A DNA stretch of 64,000 bases, taken from the NCBI RefSeq assembly GCF_014298075.1, contig NZ_CP060418.1:5240725-5304724 (forward strand). The letters are read 5' to 3'. The notes beneath the pieces are model-generated. The model was not told the origin of the DNA, did no database searches, and worked only from the letters and a program-made list of their open reading frames with translations. The position numbers were made by a program, and so were the translations under genes. This DNA comes from Enterobacter sp. JUb54 (GTDB lineage: Bacteria; Pseudomonadota; Gammaproteobacteria; Enterobacterales; Enterobacteriaceae). Below, piece after piece: positions 33,601-44,097 of this stretch. Each line of letters begins with the position of its first letter. The first letter of the stretch is position 1.

Positions 33601-33942
33601 TTACTCGTTGGTCAGTGCCGGTTTGTTATCGATGTTGGTTAACACGCCGCTGCTGTCGAACGTCAGCGTCAATGTCTGCTGGGTAATTTTTTCATGCCCA
33701 GGCTGCTGACGGAACACATAGAACCAGGTGTTGGTGCCAAACGGATCCGACATCATCGGGGTACCCAGCGCATAAGCAACCTGTTGTTGCGTCATGCCGA
33801 CACGAATTTTTGCTACGTCGTTGGGTGCCAGATAGTTACCCTGGTTGATATCAGGACGGTAAACCACTCGTTCCAGAGTGGAACAGCCTGCGGTCAACAT
33901 GAGAAGAACCGCTGCGGCAGCAGTCAGCGTTTTACAGCGCAT
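33601..33942 (-). CDS. bamE: Outer-membrane assembly lipoprotein BamE
   Basis: 113 residues. Signal with lipobox L-T-A-G-C ([20 protein letters not shown]), then the SmpA/OmlA fold: [35 protein letters not shown] and [13 protein letters not shown]. BamE is a non-essential member of the BAM complex that helps BamD and BamA insert beta-barrel proteins. Monocistronic, convergent with rnfH. Confidence 0.96.
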   Translation of the reverse strand: MRCKTLTAAAAVLLMLTAGCSTLERVVYRPDINQGNYLAPNDVAKIRVGMTQQQVAYALGTPMMSDPFGTNTWFYVFRQQPGHEKITQQTLTLTFDSSGVLTNIDNKPALTNE

Positions 33943-34089
33943 AGTGATTTTATTCCTTTTCGGGCCCGAGCAGTACGTGGCTCATCTGTAATATGCCGAT
34001 AATAATAGACCTTTGCCCGGTTGGAAACCTTCGACTGCAGGTCTTGCGGCAATTTGCTGTTCACTATGACTCTGCGAAATTCAAAAAGT

Positions 34090-35751
34090 TTACGCGGCGA
34101 GCAACTCTTTCGCATTAGCGAGGGTGTTGCGCGTGACCTCGCTACCGCCCAGCAGACGGGCCAGCTCCTGCAGTCGCGCCCGCTTATCTAGCGGATGCAT
34201 ATGCGTTTCCGTCATTTCGCCATCGGTCTCTTTGCAGACATAGAAATGATGGTGGCCACATCCGGCGACCTGCGGCAGGTGAGTCACGCACATCACCTGA
34301 GTGGATTCGCCTAGCTGGCGCAGCAGTTTACCGACCACCGCTGCCGTCGGGCCGCTGATGCCGACATCGACCTCATCGAAAATCAGGGCCGGGGTTTCCA
34401 TCTTACGGGCGGTAATGACCTGGATAGATAACGCGATGCGCGAGAGTTCGCCGCCGGAGGCCACTTTCGCAATCGGCTGCAGCGGTTGCCCCGGGTTGGT
34501 GGTGACGCGGAACTCAATGCGGTCAGCCCCTTCGGCGGTAAGATGACGCTCATCGAAGGCAACATCGATGGCAAACACCCCGTGAGGCATGGAAAGTGAG
34601 TGCATACTTTCAGTAATCAGCTGCGTCAGCTCTTCGGCACTGCGTTGACGCAGGTCGTGCAGCTGGCGGGCGGTCTCCAGCGCCAGCTGATGATGCTCGA
34701 CGACGCTATGGCTCAGGGATTCCAGCGAACCGGCGCTATCGTCCAGCAGGCGCTGCTCTTCCAGCAGGGCCTGATAAAATGCCGGGAGCTCTTCCGGGGT
34801 GATCTGATGCTTACGCGCCAGGGCAATCTGGCGGGAGATGCGTTGCTCCAGCTCGAACAGGCGGTTCGGATCGAGATCCAGACGGTCGTTATAGTGGCGC
34901 AGTTCGTCGGTGGCTTCGCTGAGCTGAATGGCCGCTTCTTCGAGCATGTCCAGCACGCCGGAGAGCTTACTGTCCATGCCGGCGAGTTCGGTCACCAGCT
35001 GCCTGGCGGTGTAGAGCTGGCTCTGCAGGTTAGCTTCTTCGCTATCGGCGAGTACCGTCAGCGCGTGCTGGCAGGTGGTCAGCAGCTGGCCGCTGTTGGC
35101 CAGACGCTTATACTCTTCGTCGATTTGCTCGTACTCACCCGCTAGCGGGTTGAACTCATTGAGCTCTTTTAACTGGTATTGCAGCAGGTCGGCCCGCGCG
35201 GCGCGCTCCTGGCTTTGTTGCTGATGTTGCGCCAGCTCGCGGCAGCTCTGATGCCACTGATGGTAATGCTCAGCCATACGCTGAGTAAGCGCATACTCAC
35301 AGGTGTAACCATCGAGCAGCGCTTTTTGATGTTCGGGCCGGGTCAGCCGCTGGTGTGCATGCTGGCCGTGAATCTGGATAAGCAGCTGGCCGAGTTCGCG
35401 CAGCTGAGAGAGCGGGACGGCGGTGCCGTTAATAAAGCCCCGGGAGCGGCCGTCAGTGCTGATGACGCGGCGGAGTAAACACTCACACCCGCTTTCCAGC
35501 TGGTTCTCTTCCAGCCAGCGCTGGGCCGCCGGTGTGTCTTTCAAGGCGAAGCGGGCGCAAAGGTCTGCACGGCTGGCGCCACGTCGCACCATGTCTGCTT
35601 CTGCTCTTCCGCCAAGGCACAGCCCCAGCGCATCGATGGCGATCGATTTCCCGGCACCGGTTTCCCCGGTGATCGCGGTCATGCCGCTGTGAAAATCAAT
35701 TTCCAGTTCACGAACGATAGCAAAATTACTGATGGTGAGTTGCGCCAGCAT
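34090..35751 (-). CDS. recN: DNA repair protein RecN
   Basis: 553 residues, the usual length. Walker A GETGAGKS lies near the N-terminus ([20 protein letters not shown]). Long coiled-coil arms follow, with the SMC-like signature and Walker B in the C-terminal part ([20 protein letters not shown], then [13 protein letters not shown]). RecN is an SMC-like ATPase that holds DNA ends together in double-strand break repair and is part of the SOS response. Upstream, CTGTATGAAAA...CATACAG-like motifs (35760-35800: CTGTATG and ACTGTGTTTTCATACAGTATA) resemble LexA boxes, as expected. Confidence 0.96.
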   Translation of the reverse strand: MLAQLTISNFAIVRELEIDFHSGMTAITGETGAGKSIAIDALGLCLGGRAEADMVRRGASRADLCARFALKDTPAAQRWLEENQLESGCECLLRRVISTDGRSRGFINGTAVPLSQLRELGQLLIQIHGQHAHQRLTRPEHQKALLDGYTCEYALTQRMAEHYHQWHQSCRELAQHQQQSQERAARADLLQYQLKELNEFNPLAGEYEQIDEEYKRLANSGQLLTTCQHALTVLADSEEANLQSQLYTARQLVTELAGMDSKLSGVLDMLEEAAIQLSEATDELRHYNDRLDLDPNRLFELEQRISRQIALARKHQITPEELPAFYQALLEEQRLLDDSAGSLESLSHSVVEHHQLALETARQLHDLRQRSAEELTQLITESMHSLSMPHGVFAIDVAFDERHLTAEGADRIEFRVTTNPGQPLQPIAKVASGGELSRIALSIQVITARKMETPALIFDEVDVGISGPTAAVVGKLLRQLGESTQVMCVTHLPQVAGCGHHHFYVCKETDGEMTETHMHPLDKRARLQELARLLGGSEVTRNTLANAKELLAA

Positions 35752-35761
35752 AGCTGCCTTC

Positions 35762-35805
35762 CTGTATGAAAAACCATTACTGTGTTTTCATACAGTATAG
35801 ACTGG
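35762..35805 (-). promoter_or_regulatory. recN promoter region with LexA-like boxes
   Basis: CTGTATGAAAAACCATTACTG and ACTGTGTTTTCATACAGTAT lie immediately upstream of recN. Both resemble the LexA consensus CTG-N10-CAG (TACTGTGTTTTCATACAGTA fits well). Tandem LexA sites are known upstream of recN in E. coli. Confidence 0.7.
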
Positions 35806-35837
35806 TTTTTTATCCAGTAAAGAGGCGGCGGTAAAAA

Positions 35838-36716
35838 TCAGAACAATTTTTTAGACCAGCCAAGCTTGGTACTCAATGTATTGAAATAGCTGTAATCTTT
35901 GGGGTGAATCAGATTCAGATGATAATCGCAGCGATGGATCAGTACGTCTTCGCCGTCCTGAATCGGCAGCGCTATCTGGCTGTCACAGCTGATCTCCAGA
36001 TCGCTACAGCGCTGAGAGAAACGCAGGCGGATGGTGCTGTCGCCGTTAATCACCAGCGGGCGAGCCGATAGCGTATGCGGGAACATCGGGACCAGGGTGA
36101 TGGCGTCCAGTGACGGCGTCAGAATAGGGCCGCCGGCGGAAAGCGAGTAGGCGGTCGAGCCCGTTGGGGTGGAGATAATCAGGCCGTCGGAGCGCTGGGA
36201 GAAGGCAAACACCTCATCAATGTAGACCTCAAACTCAATCATATGCGCGACTTTGCCCGGGTGCAGAACCACTTCATTGATCGCGGTGCTGATACGTTTC
36301 TGACAGTCTTGCTGGCACACCTGCGCTTCCAGTAAAAAGCGTTTTTCGGAGATGTAGTGGCCTTCCAGCACGTCCGCGAGCTGCTGCAGGGCGTTATCCG
36401 GGTCAAGGTCGGTCAGAAAGCCGAGGTTGCCGCGGTTAATGCCGATGACGTTGATATCGTAACGCGCCAGGGTTCGCGCCGCGCCGAGCATATTGCCGTC
36501 GCCGCCGACCACCACCGCCAGATCTGCCTGCTGACCAATTTCAGCCAACGTGCCGGTTTTGACATTGCTAAGCTGAAGTTCATGAGCGATCTGCTGTTCG
36601 ACCAGGACCTCGTATCCTTTGCTGCATAACCAGCGCCAGAGCATTTCATGTGTGGTCAGCGCGGTTGGGTGACGAGGATGTCCCACAATGCCTATACACT
36701 TGAAATGATTCTTCAT
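35838..36716 (-). CDS. nadK: NAD kinase
   Basis: 292 residues. The GGDG motif occurs in [20 protein letters not shown], and the second conserved region has [17 protein letters not shown]. The enzyme phosphorylates NAD with ATP to NADP. Divergent from grpE and upstream of recN on the same strand, as in E. coli. Confidence 0.97.
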   Translation of the reverse strand: MKNHFKCIGIVGHPRHPTALTTHEMLWRWLCSKGYEVLVEQQIAHELQLSNVKTGTLAEIGQQADLAVVVGGDGNMLGAARTLARYDINVIGINRGNLGFLTDLDPDNALQQLADVLEGHYISEKRFLLEAQVCQQDCQKRISTAINEVVLHPGKVAHMIEFEVYIDEVFAFSQRSDGLIISTPTGSTAYSLSAGGPILTPSLDAITLVPMFPHTLSARPLVINGDSTIRLRFSQRCSDLEISCDSQIALPIQDGEDVLIHRCDYHLNLIHPKDYSYFNTLSTKLGWSKKLF

Positions 36717-36765
36717 GTTCTGGATGTCCTTGCGTTAAATGAATGATGACAATCTGACGGCTTCC

Positions 36766-36794
36766 CTTGAAACCCGGAAACGGATCCCCATAAT
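36766..36794 (+). promoter_or_regulatory. Sigma-32 heat-shock promoter of grpE
   Basis: CTTGAAAC at 36766-36773 and CCCCATAAT at 36786-36794, separated by 12-13 bases, closely match the sigma-32 consensus (CTTGAAA / CCCCATnT). The grpE start is about 45 bases downstream. Confidence 0.9.
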
Positions 36795-36840
36795 AAGCGA
36801 AGTTAGCGAGATGAATGCGAAAAAAAACGCGGAGAAATTC

Positions 36841-37431
36841 ATGAGTAGTAAAGAACAGAAAACGCCTGACGGGCAAGCCCCGGAAGAAATTATCACGGAA
36901 CAGCACGAGAGCGTTGAGGCTGTTGAGCCTGAAGTTTCGGCTGAGCAGGTGGATCCGCGCGATGAAACAATTGCGAATCTGGAAGCACAGCTTGCTGAAG
37001 CACAGAAACGTGAACTGGAAGTGAAACTGCGCGCGAAAGCCGATGAAGATAACCTGCGTCGTCGTACCGAACTGGATATCGAAAAAGCGCACAAATTTGC
37101 GCTTGAGAAGTTCGTCAACGAACTGCTGCCGGTTATCGACAGTCTGGATCGCGCACTGGAAGTGGCGGACAAAGCCAACCCTGACATGGCCTCTATGGTC
37201 GAGGGTATCGAGCTGACGCTGAAGTCGATGCTGGATGTTGTACGCAAATTCGGCGTGGAAGTGATTGCCGATACCAACGTACCGCTGGATCCTAACGTCC
37301 ATCAGGCCATTGCGATGGTTGAGTCTGACGATGTGGCTGCGGGCAACGTGCTGGGCGTGATGCAAAAAGGCTATACCCTGAACGGACGTACCATTCGCGC
37401 GGCGATGGTCACCGTGGCAAAAGCGAAGTAA
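36841..37431 (+). CDS. grpE: GrpE, nucleotide-exchange factor of DnaK
   Basis: 196 residues from ATG at 36841 with GGAG upstream; an in-frame extension back to 36739 would place the start before the promoter. A charged N-terminal tail, a long helix (about 35-90, [20 protein letters not shown]) and a C-terminal beta domain ending [18 protein letters not shown]. GrpE releases ADP from DnaK in the folding cycle. Confidence 0.97.
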   Translation: MSSKEQKTPDGQAPEEIITEQHESVEAVEPEVSAEQVDPRDETIANLEAQLAEAQKRELEVKLRAKADEDNLRRRTELDIEKAHKFALEKFVNELLPVIDSLDRALEVADKANPDMASMVEGIELTLKSMLDVVRKFGVEVIADTNVPLDPNVHQAIAMVESDDVAAGNVLGVMQKGYTLNGRTIRAAMVTVAKAK

Positions 37432-37442
37432 TTCGCTTCCAA

Positions 37443-37470
37443 ACGGCCGCCAGCCGGTGGCCGTTTTTCT
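37443..37470 (+). terminator. grpE terminator
   Basis: ACGGCCGCC/GGTGGCCGT stem followed by TTTTTCTCTTTCTC. Confidence 0.85.
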
Positions 37471-37499
37471 CTTTCTCTTATCTTCTGCCCGTTTCCGGG

Positions 37500-37532
37500 G
37501 CAAAAAAACGGCGAACCCCAGGCTCGCCGTAT
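37500..37532 (-). terminator. corB terminator (reverse strand)
   Basis: Reverse-strand stem ACGGCGAGCCTGGGGTTCGCCGT followed by a T-run (AAAAAA on the plus strand at 37502-37507). Confidence 0.8.
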
Positions 37533-37548
37533 CTGATTTGCCGGATGA

Positions 37549-38835
37549 TTACTCGGCGACGCTTTCGCGAATCGGTTTGACCGGCATGACCTTGACCTGC
37601 TTAATCATGTTGTCCTGAACGTCGAGAATATCGATATCGTATTGCTCGATGCGCACGCGCGTGCCGGGAACCGGGATCTCTTCCAGCGCTTCCAGAATAA
37701 TACCGTTAACCGTTCGCGCTTCATCTTCCGGCAGGTGCCAGTTAAAGGCTTTGTTGATTTCACGGACGTTGGCGCTGCCGTCGATAATCACCGTGCCGTC
37801 GGTTAGCGGCGTCACTTCTTCCGCCAGCGTTGGTGACATCGAGGTGGTGAAATCGCCGACGATCTCTTCGAGAATGTCTTCTACCGTTACCAGGCCCTGG
37901 ATATCGCCATACTCATCGACCACCAGGCCGACTTTCTTCTTATTCCGCTGGAACTTCACCAACTGTGTGCTGAGCGGCGTTCCTTCCGGGACGTAATAGA
38001 TCTCATCGGCGGCGCGCAGCATCACCTCTTTGGTGAACTCTTTTTTCTCGGTCATCAGGCGGTAAGCTTCGCGCACGCGCAGCATGCTGATGGCGTCATC
38101 CAGCGAGCCGCGATACAGCACAATGCGCCCATGCGGGGAGTGGGTCAGCTGGCGAACGATGGCCTTCCAGTCGTCGTTAATATCAATCCCGATGATTTCA
38201 TTGCGCGGAACCATGATGTCGTCAACGCTGACCTTTTCGAGATCCAGCACCGACAGCAGCATGTCCTGGTTGCGGCGGGAGATCTGGGTCCGCGACTCGT
38301 TCACGATGGTGCGCAGCTCATCTTTGCTCAGCGCGCCGCTGACGATGATATCGGTTTTGATGCCCATCATGCGCATCAGCAGGCGGGTGATGGTGTTAAG
38401 AAACCACACCAGCGGCATCATCAGCACCTGTAACGGTGCCAGCAAGAAACTGCTGGGGTAGGCCACTTTTTCCGGATACAGCGCGGCGATGGTCTTCGGC
38501 AGGACTTCGGCAAAAACCAGCACCACAAAGGTCAGTACGCCGGTGGCAATCGCCACCCCGGCATCGCCATACAGGCGCATACCGACAATCGTCCCGAGTG
38601 CGGAGGCGAGGATGTTGACGAGGTTATTGCCGATCAGCACCAGGCTGATTAAGCGGTCAGGTTTACGTAGCAGTTTTTCGACACGCTTCGCCTGGCGGTT
38701 GCCCTGTTTGGCCATGTGGCGCAGACGATAGCGGTTCAGCGTCATCATGCCGGTCTCTGAACCAGAGAAGTAGGCGGAGATGATCACCATGATGATCAGT
38801 GTGACGATCAGCGTGGTGGTAGATATGTGTTCCAG
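37549..38835 (-). CDS. corB: CorB/HlyC-CorC family membrane protein (YfjD), CTG start
   Basis: 428 residues if translation begins at the CTG at 38833-38835. That codon is preceded by AAGGAG with six bases of spacing, and the encoded start LEHISTTTLI corresponds to the E. coli start MEHISTTTLI. The length then equals that of E. coli YfjD as I recall it. The first ATG (38790) is 15 codons later, inside the first membrane helix, without a ribosome-binding site. Domains: DUF21 transmembrane region (about 1-190), a CBS pair (VDDIMVPRNEIIGI ... YGDIQGLVTVEDILEEIVGD) and a CorC/HlyC domain. Linked to magnesium/cobalt efflux. It precedes ypjD? No: ypjD lies upstream on the same strand. Confidence 0.9.
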   Translation of the reverse strand: MEHISTTTLIVTLIIMVIISAYFSGSETGMMTLNRYRLRHMAKQGNRQAKRVEKLLRKPDRLISLVLIGNNLVNILASALGTIVGMRLYGDAGVAIATGVLTFVVLVFAEVLPKTIAALYPEKVAYPSSFLLAPLQVLMMPLVWFLNTITRLLMRMMGIKTDIIVSGALSKDELRTIVNESRTQISRRNQDMLLSVLDLEKVSVDDIMVPRNEIIGIDINDDWKAIVRQLTHSPHGRIVLYRGSLDDAISMLRVREAYRLMTEKKEFTKEVMLRAADEIYYVPEGTPLSTQLVKFQRNKKKVGLVVDEYGDIQGLVTVEDILEEIVGDFTTSMSPTLAEEVTPLTDGTVIIDGSANVREINKAFNWHLPEDEARTVNGIILEALEEIPVPGTRVRIEQYDIDILDVQDNMIKQVKVMPVKPIRESVAE

Positions 38836-38910
38836 GGGGGACTCCTTAGCGCCTGGCCCGGTAGGCTGTTTGTCTCGATGATGCCTGCCGGGCCAGGCTT
38901 GTAGTCTGGG

Positions 38911-39702
38911 TTAACTCATTAACTGTTGCAGCACGCGGCTGCCGAAGTAGGCCAGCGTCAGCAGTCCGGCCCCGGCGACGTTAAACCAGACGACCCGGCG
39001 ACCGCGCCAGCCTTCATGATAATGTCCCCACAGCAGAACGATATAGACGAACCACGCCACGATCGACAGGACGGCTTTATCGATATTTTCCGTGCTGAAC
39101 AGATTCTGCATGTAGAACAGGCCGGTGCAGAGCGTCAGGGTCAGCAGAACCACGCCAACCTGGGTGATATGAAACATTTTACGCTCAATACTCATCAGCG
39201 GTGGCATTTCATGGCTGAAAGCGAGCTTTTTGTTTTTCAACTGATAGTCAATCCATGCCAGCTGCAGCGCATACAGCGCGGCAATGATCAGCGTCGCGTA
39301 AGAGAACAGCGACAGGCCGATATGCACCAGCATCCCCGGCGTGGTTTCGAGGTGGGTGATGTATTCGTTGGGGACGAAGGTGGCGAAAGCCAGATTAATC
39401 AGCGCAAACGCATAAACGATGGGTAGCAGCAGCCAGCCACGGTTGCGCGAAGCAACGATGGTCATCACCGTACAGATCATCAGGCTCACCAGCGAGCCGA
39501 CGTTAAGCAGGCTGAGATTTTGCCCGCTCTCTCCGCCGGGGAAAATGCGTGACTCCAGCGCAAAAGCATGACAAATCAACGCAATTGTTGCGGAAAGTAT
39601 CGCCATTCGCCGCCAGCTGCTGTTTTTTTGCAGTAAGCCGGGGACGATCAGCGCAAGGCTGATGGAATAGGCGACAAGCGCGAGTAGAGCAAAAACAGGC
39701 AT
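38911..39702 (-). CDS. ypjD: YpjD, inner-membrane CcsA/CcmC-like protein
   Basis: 263 residues with eight or so hydrophobic helices. It shows the cytochrome-c assembly family pattern (HIGLSLFSYATLIIAALYAL, then MLLWGH-type segment IVLLWGHYHEGWRGRRVVWF). Present at this site, divergent from ffh, in E. coli. The role is unproven; the fold resembles haem-handling proteins and the neighbour corB suggests a link to metal homeostasis. Confidence 0.9.
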   Translation of the reverse strand: MPVFALLALVAYSISLALIVPGLLQKNSSWRRMAILSATIALICHAFALESRIFPGGESGQNLSLLNVGSLVSLMICTVMTIVASRNRGWLLLPIVYAFALINLAFATFVPNEYITHLETTPGMLVHIGLSLFSYATLIIAALYALQLAWIDYQLKNKKLAFSHEMPPLMSIERKMFHITQVGVVLLTLTLCTGLFYMQNLFSTENIDKAVLSIVAWFVYIVLLWGHYHEGWRGRRVVWFNVAGAGLLTLAYFGSRVLQQLMS

Positions 39703-39873
39703 ATGGGCGTCGACTGTTGACTAAATAAGTAAGAAAGATAAGCAGTATAGCGTTACGCGACGTCTGCTCCAACCGTTGCATCACATCGCGCTTCATGTCG
39801 TGTTATACTGCGCCAAATCCGTGTTTTTCGAGTCGCTACCGCGACCGACAGTTTCCACCTCAGGCGAGAGACA

Positions 39874-41238
39874 ATGTTTGATAATTTAACCGATCGTTTG
39901 TCGCGTTCGCTGCGCAACATTAGCGGCCGCGGACGCCTTACCGAAGACAATATTAAAGACACCCTGCGCGAAGTGCGCATGGCGCTGCTGGAGGCGGACG
40001 TTGCTCTGCCTGTCGTGCGTGATTTCATCAGCCGCGTCAAAGAGAGCGCGGTGGGTCATGAAGTTAACAAAAGCCTGACCCCGGGCCAGGAATTCGTCAA
40101 AATCGTACGTAACGAACTGGTTGCGGCGATGGGCGAAGAGAACCAGGCGCTGGATTTAGCCGCGCAGCCGCCGGCTGTCGTGCTGATGGCGGGCCTGCAG
40201 GGTGCGGGTAAAACCACCAGCGTTGCCAAGCTCGGTAAATTCCTGCGTGAGAAGCACAAGAAGAAAGTGCTGGTTGTCTCCGCGGACGTTTATCGCCCGG
40301 CGGCGATTAAACAGCTGGAAACCCTGGCCGAGCAGGTTAGCGTTGATTTCTTCCCGTCCGACGTGGGCCAGAAGCCTGTCGATATCGTCAACGCGGCGCT
40401 GAAAGAAGCCAAGCTGAAATTCTACGACGTGCTGCTGGTGGATACTGCCGGTCGTCTGCACGTCGATGAAGCGATGATGGACGAGATCAAACAGGTCCAC
40501 GCTTCACTGAATCCGGTAGAAACGCTGTTTGTCGTGGATGCGATGACCGGCCAGGATGCCGCGAATACCGCCAAGGCCTTTAACGAAGCGCTGCCGCTGA
40601 CCGGCGTGGTGCTGACCAAGGTCGATGGTGATGCTCGTGGCGGTGCGGCGCTGTCTATTCGCCACATCACCGGCAAACCGATCAAGTTCCTCGGTGTCGG
40701 CGAAAAAACCGAAGCGCTGGAGCCGTTCCACCCGGATCGTATTGCATCCCGTATTCTCGGCATGGGCGACGTGCTGTCGCTGATCGAAGATATCGAGAGC
40801 AAGGTTGACCGTGCACAGGCCGAGAAACTGGCTTCCAAGCTGAAGAAGGGCGATGGCTTCGACCTGACCGACTTCCTTGAGCAGCTGCGCCAGATGAAAA
40901 ACATGGGCGGCATGGCCAGCCTGATGGGTAAACTGCCGGGTATGGGGCAGATCCCGGACAACGTCAAATCGCAGATGGACGACAAAGTGCTGGTGCGGAT
41001 GGAAGCGATCATCAACTCGATGACCCTGAAAGAGCGCGCCAAACCTGAAATCATTAAAGGTTCACGTAAACGCCGTATCGCCGCGGGCTGTGGCATGCAG
41101 GTGCAGGATGTGAACCGTCTGCTCAAGCAGTTTGACGATATGCAGCGCATGATGAAGAAGATGAAGTCGAAAGGCGGCATGATGAAGATGATGCGGGGCA
41201 TGAAAGGGATGATGCCGCCAGGATTCCCTGGTCGCTAA
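39874..41238 (+). CDS. ffh: Signal recognition particle protein Ffh
   Basis: 454 residues. N domain (FDNLTDRLSRSLRNISGRGR), G domain with P-loop GLQGAGKTTS, DTAGR and TKVDGD motifs, and a methionine-rich M domain ending GGMMKMMRGMKGMMPPGFPGR-like composition. Ffh binds 4.5S RNA and signal sequences of inner-membrane proteins and targets ribosomes to FtsY. GCGAG...ATG spacing gives a weak ribosome-binding site. Conserved as the gene before rpsP. Confidence 0.98.
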   Translation: MFDNLTDRLSRSLRNISGRGRLTEDNIKDTLREVRMALLEADVALPVVRDFISRVKESAVGHEVNKSLTPGQEFVKIVRNELVAAMGEENQALDLAAQPPAVVLMAGLQGAGKTTSVAKLGKFLREKHKKKVLVVSADVYRPAAIKQLETLAEQVSVDFFPSDVGQKPVDIVNAALKEAKLKFYDVLLVDTAGRLHVDEAMMDEIKQVHASLNPVETLFVVDAMTGQDAANTAKAFNEALPLTGVVLTKVDGDARGGAALSIRHITGKPIKFLGVGEKTEALEPFHPDRIASRILGMGDVLSLIEDIESKVDRAQAEKLASKLKKGDGFDLTDFLEQLRQMKNMGGMASLMGKLPGMGQIPDNVKSQMDDKVLVRMEAIINSMTLKERAKPEIIKGSRKRRIAAGCGMQVQDVNRLLKQFDDMQRMMKKMKSKGGMMKMMRGMKGMMPPGFPGR

Positions 41239-41487
41239 TCGGCCTGGCTTGTTTGCCATTTCGGCACCGGGGTGTGCTCGCCATCCTCACGTACTACGTG
41301 TACGCTCCGGTGGTTGCGCGCACGTCGGCACCGAACTGACCGCACCGCCGACGGCCTTTTATAGCCGACTTATCAACTGTTGATTGCAATTTCCCCAAAA
41401 ATGAGTAAAATTTTCGGGCTTTTAATATGACACCCGGGCTCCGTTCCTCGATGGGGCCCGGTTGTTCTATTCACACAAGAGGATGTT
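41239..41487 (+). promoter_or_regulatory. rpsP operon promoter, leader hairpin and an intergenic palindrome
   Basis: After ffh comes an imperfect palindromic repeat (about 41275-41345, CATCCTCACGTACTACGTGT) of a kind seen between many enterobacterial genes. A candidate promoter follows: TTGCAA (41384-41389), 16 bases, TAAAAT (41406-41411). A leader stem CCCGGGCTCC/GGGGCCCGG (41433-41461) with a short T-rich tail resembles the attenuator-like structure reported before rpsP in E. coli. Confidence 0.55.
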
Positions 41488-41736
41488 ATGGTAACTATTC
41501 GTTTAGCTCGTCACGGCGCTAAAAAGCGTCCGTTCTACCAGGTTGTTGTCACTGACAGCCGTAATGCACGTAACGGTCGCTTCATCGAGCGCGTTGGTTT
41601 CTTCAACCCGATCGCATCTGCGAATGAAGAAGAAACTCGTCTGGATCTGGATCGTATCGCTCACTGGGTTGGCCTGGGTGCGACAGTTTCCGATCGCGTA
41701 GCTACGCTGATCAAAGCAGCAAACAAAGCAGCTTAA
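41488..41736 (+). CDS. rpsP: 30S ribosomal protein bS16
   Basis: 82 residues, the E. coli length. Starts [20 protein letters not shown] and ends in an alanine/lysine tail. AGAGGA precedes the ATG. First gene of the rpsP-rimM-trmD-rplS operon. Confidence 0.98.
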   Translation: MVTIRLARHGAKKRPFYQVVVTDSRNARNGRFIERVGFFNPIASANEEETRLDLDRIAHWVGLGATVSDRVATLIKAANKAA

Positions 41737-41754
41737 TCTGTCACGGTGGTCATG

Positions 41755-42303
41755 ATGAGCAAGCAACACACCGCACAAGCACCTGTTGATCCGATTGTAT
41801 TGGGCAAGATGGGTTCTTCCTACGGTATCCGTGGTTGGCTCAGAGTGTTTTCCTCCACCGAAGACGCCGAAAGCATTTTTGACTATCAGCCCTGGTTAAT
41901 CCAGAAGGCGGGTCAGTGGCAGGTTGTTGAGCTGGAAAGCTGGCGCCACCACAATCAGGACATCGTGATTAAGCTGAAAGGCATTGACGATCGCGATGCT
42001 GCGAATCTGCTGACTAATTGTGAAATTGTCGTCGATTCCTCGCAGTTGCCGAAGCTCGAAGAGGGCGACTATTACTGGAAAGACCTGATGGGTTGCCTGG
42101 TAGTCACCACTGAAGGTTATGGCCTGGGTAAAGTCATCGATATGATGGAAACCGGGTCAAATGACGTTCTCGTCATTAAGGCAAACCTGAAAGATGCATT
42201 TGGCATCAAGGAGCGGTTGGTTCCGTTCCTCGATGGGCAGGTTATCAAGAAAGTCGATCTCGCTACTCGTACAATCGAAGTAGATTGGGATCCTGGTTTT
42301 TAA
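41755..42303 (+). CDS. rimM: Ribosome maturation factor RimM
   Basis: 182 residues from ATG at 41755 ([20 protein letters not shown]), matching the E. coli length. RimM N-domain followed by a PRC-barrel ([17 protein letters not shown] onward). It helps fold the 3' domain of 16S rRNA around S19. Nineteen bases after rpsP; the ribosome-binding site is GGTGG. Confidence 0.97.
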   Translation: MSKQHTAQAPVDPIVLGKMGSSYGIRGWLRVFSSTEDAESIFDYQPWLIQKAGQWQVVELESWRHHNQDIVIKLKGIDDRDAANLLTNCEIVVDSSQLPKLEEGDYYWKDLMGCLVVTTEGYGLGKVIDMMETGSNDVLVIKANLKDAFGIKERLVPFLDGQVIKKVDLATRTIEVDWDPGF

Positions 42304-42334
42304 ATTATCCGGATAAACGGTAAAAGACGGCGCT

Positions 42335-43102
42335 ATGTGGATTGGCATAATTAGCCTGTTTCCTGAAATGTTCCGCGCAATTACCGATTACGGGGTAACT
42401 GGCCGGGCAGTAAAAAATGGCCTGCTGAGCATCCAGAGCTGGAGTCCTCGTGACTTTGCTCATGACCGGCACCGTACCGTGGACGATCGTCCTTACGGCG
42501 GCGGACCGGGGATGCTAATGATGGTGCAACCCTTACGGGACGCCATCCACACAGCAAAAGCCGCGGCAGGTGAAGGCGCTAAGGTGATTTATCTGTCACC
42601 TCAGGGACGCAAGCTTGATCAAGCAGGCGTCAGCGAACTGGCAACGAATCAGAAACTGATTCTGGTGTGCGGTCGCTACGAAGGGATAGACGAGCGCGTA
42701 ATCCAGACCGAAATTGACGAAGAATGGTCAATCGGTGATTACGTTCTCAGCGGTGGAGAGTTACCGGCAATGACGCTGATTGACTCCGTTTCCCGGTTCA
42801 TTCCGGGAGTTCTGGGCCATGAAGCATCAGCAACGGAAGATTCCTTTGCTGATGGGTTGCTGGACTGTCCACACTATACTCGCCCTGAAGTGTTAGAAGA
42901 GATGGAAGTACCGCCAGTATTGCTGTCGGGAAACCATGCTGAGATACGTCGCTGGCGTTTGAAACAGTCGCTGGGCCGGACCTGGCTTAGAAGACCTGAA
43001 CTTTTGGAAAACCTGGCTCTGACTGAAGAGCAAGCAAAGTTGCTGGCGCAGTTCAAAACTGAACACGCACAACAGCAACATAAACATGATGGGACGGCGT
43101 AA
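42335..43102 (+). CDS. trmD: tRNA (guanine-37-N1)-methyltransferase
   Basis: 255 residues. SPOUT trefoil-knot motifs are visible: [25 protein letters not shown] and the [15 protein letters not shown] loop that binds S-adenosylmethionine. Methylates G37 of tRNAs to prevent frameshifting. Third gene of the operon. Confidence 0.98.
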   Translation: MWIGIISLFPEMFRAITDYGVTGRAVKNGLLSIQSWSPRDFAHDRHRTVDDRPYGGGPGMLMMVQPLRDAIHTAKAAAGEGAKVIYLSPQGRKLDQAGVSELATNQKLILVCGRYEGIDERVIQTEIDEEWSIGDYVLSGGELPAMTLIDSVSRFIPGVLGHEASATEDSFADGLLDCPHYTRPEVLEEMEVPPVLLSGNHAEIRRWRLKQSLGRTWLRRPELLENLALTEEQAKLLAQFKTEHAQQQHKHDGTA

Positions 43103-43138
43103 GCCCCCAATATCAGTTTACCCAGGATAAGAGATTAA

Positions 43139-43489
<351 letters not shown>

Positions 43490-43517
43490 GATTCGCTTTC
43501 GCGACATCCTGATGAAA

Positions 43518-43551
43518 AGGGCTGGCCTGATGGGCCGGCCCTTTTTTTATC
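43518..43551 (+). terminator. rpsP-rplS operon terminator
   Basis: AAAGGGCTGGCC TGAT GGGCCGGCCCTTTTTTT: long GC stem with T7. Confidence 0.95.
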
Positions 43552-43609
43552 TTTAATTTAACCATCGTGATGTAAATCATTTACAATATCCCCTCATCTC
43601 GGAGGGGCG

Positions 43610-44044
43610 GTGGTCAGCGATATTTCTCAACACTCAACAATCGAACGGCGGGCCGCATGGCTGGCGCTTTTTTCGATCCTGTTGATCGTGATCGCACCGC
43701 TGATTTCGGTTTCGTTGCAAAAAGATCCGATGAGCGCCATGCCGGGCATGCACCATGCGATGATGGGCATGACGCACGATATGGTGGAGCCGCATTCTGC
43801 CGCGTCCACTGATCCCTCCTCGACGCATACGCAACCGCTTGACCATGCCGAAGCCTGCGGCTATTGCGTGCTGTTAGCCCATGTTCCGGGGCTGCTCTTT
43901 GCGCTGGCGGTGTTGCTCTCTATCGTCCTGCGTCGCGTTCGGGTCCTCTTCCCCTGTCTGGTGCTGAAACGCCGACATTACTTTCCCTGGCTTTACCCGG
44001 AAACCCGCGCACCGCCGCACCGTTCTGCTTTTCCCGCTTTCTAA
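43610..44044 (+). CDS. DUF2946 membrane protein
   Basis: 144 residues with a GTG start directly after GGAGGGGC. One membrane helix near residues 16-34 and another near 90-108 (VPGLLFALAVLLSIVL). Between them is a methionine/histidine-rich stretch (MSAMPGMHHAMMGMTHDM, plus THTQPLDHAEACGYC) suited to binding copper or another soft metal; HAEACGYCVLLAH is the DUF2946 signature. DUF2946 genes often sit beside PepSY-TM or TonB-dependent receptor genes, as here. Inserted between rplS and yfiB, where E. coli K-12 has neither gene. Confidence 0.8.
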   Translation: MVSDISQHSTIERRAAWLALFSILLIVIAPLISVSLQKDPMSAMPGMHHAMMGMTHDMVEPHSAASTDPSSTHTQPLDHAEACGYCVLLAHVPGLLFALAVLLSIVLRRVRVLFPCLVLKRRHYFPWLYPETRAPPHRSAFPAF

Positions 44045-44097
44045 AAATAATGTGCGCACTGCGCAACGTTCTCTTTTTGCTTTCAGAAAGGAAAAGT

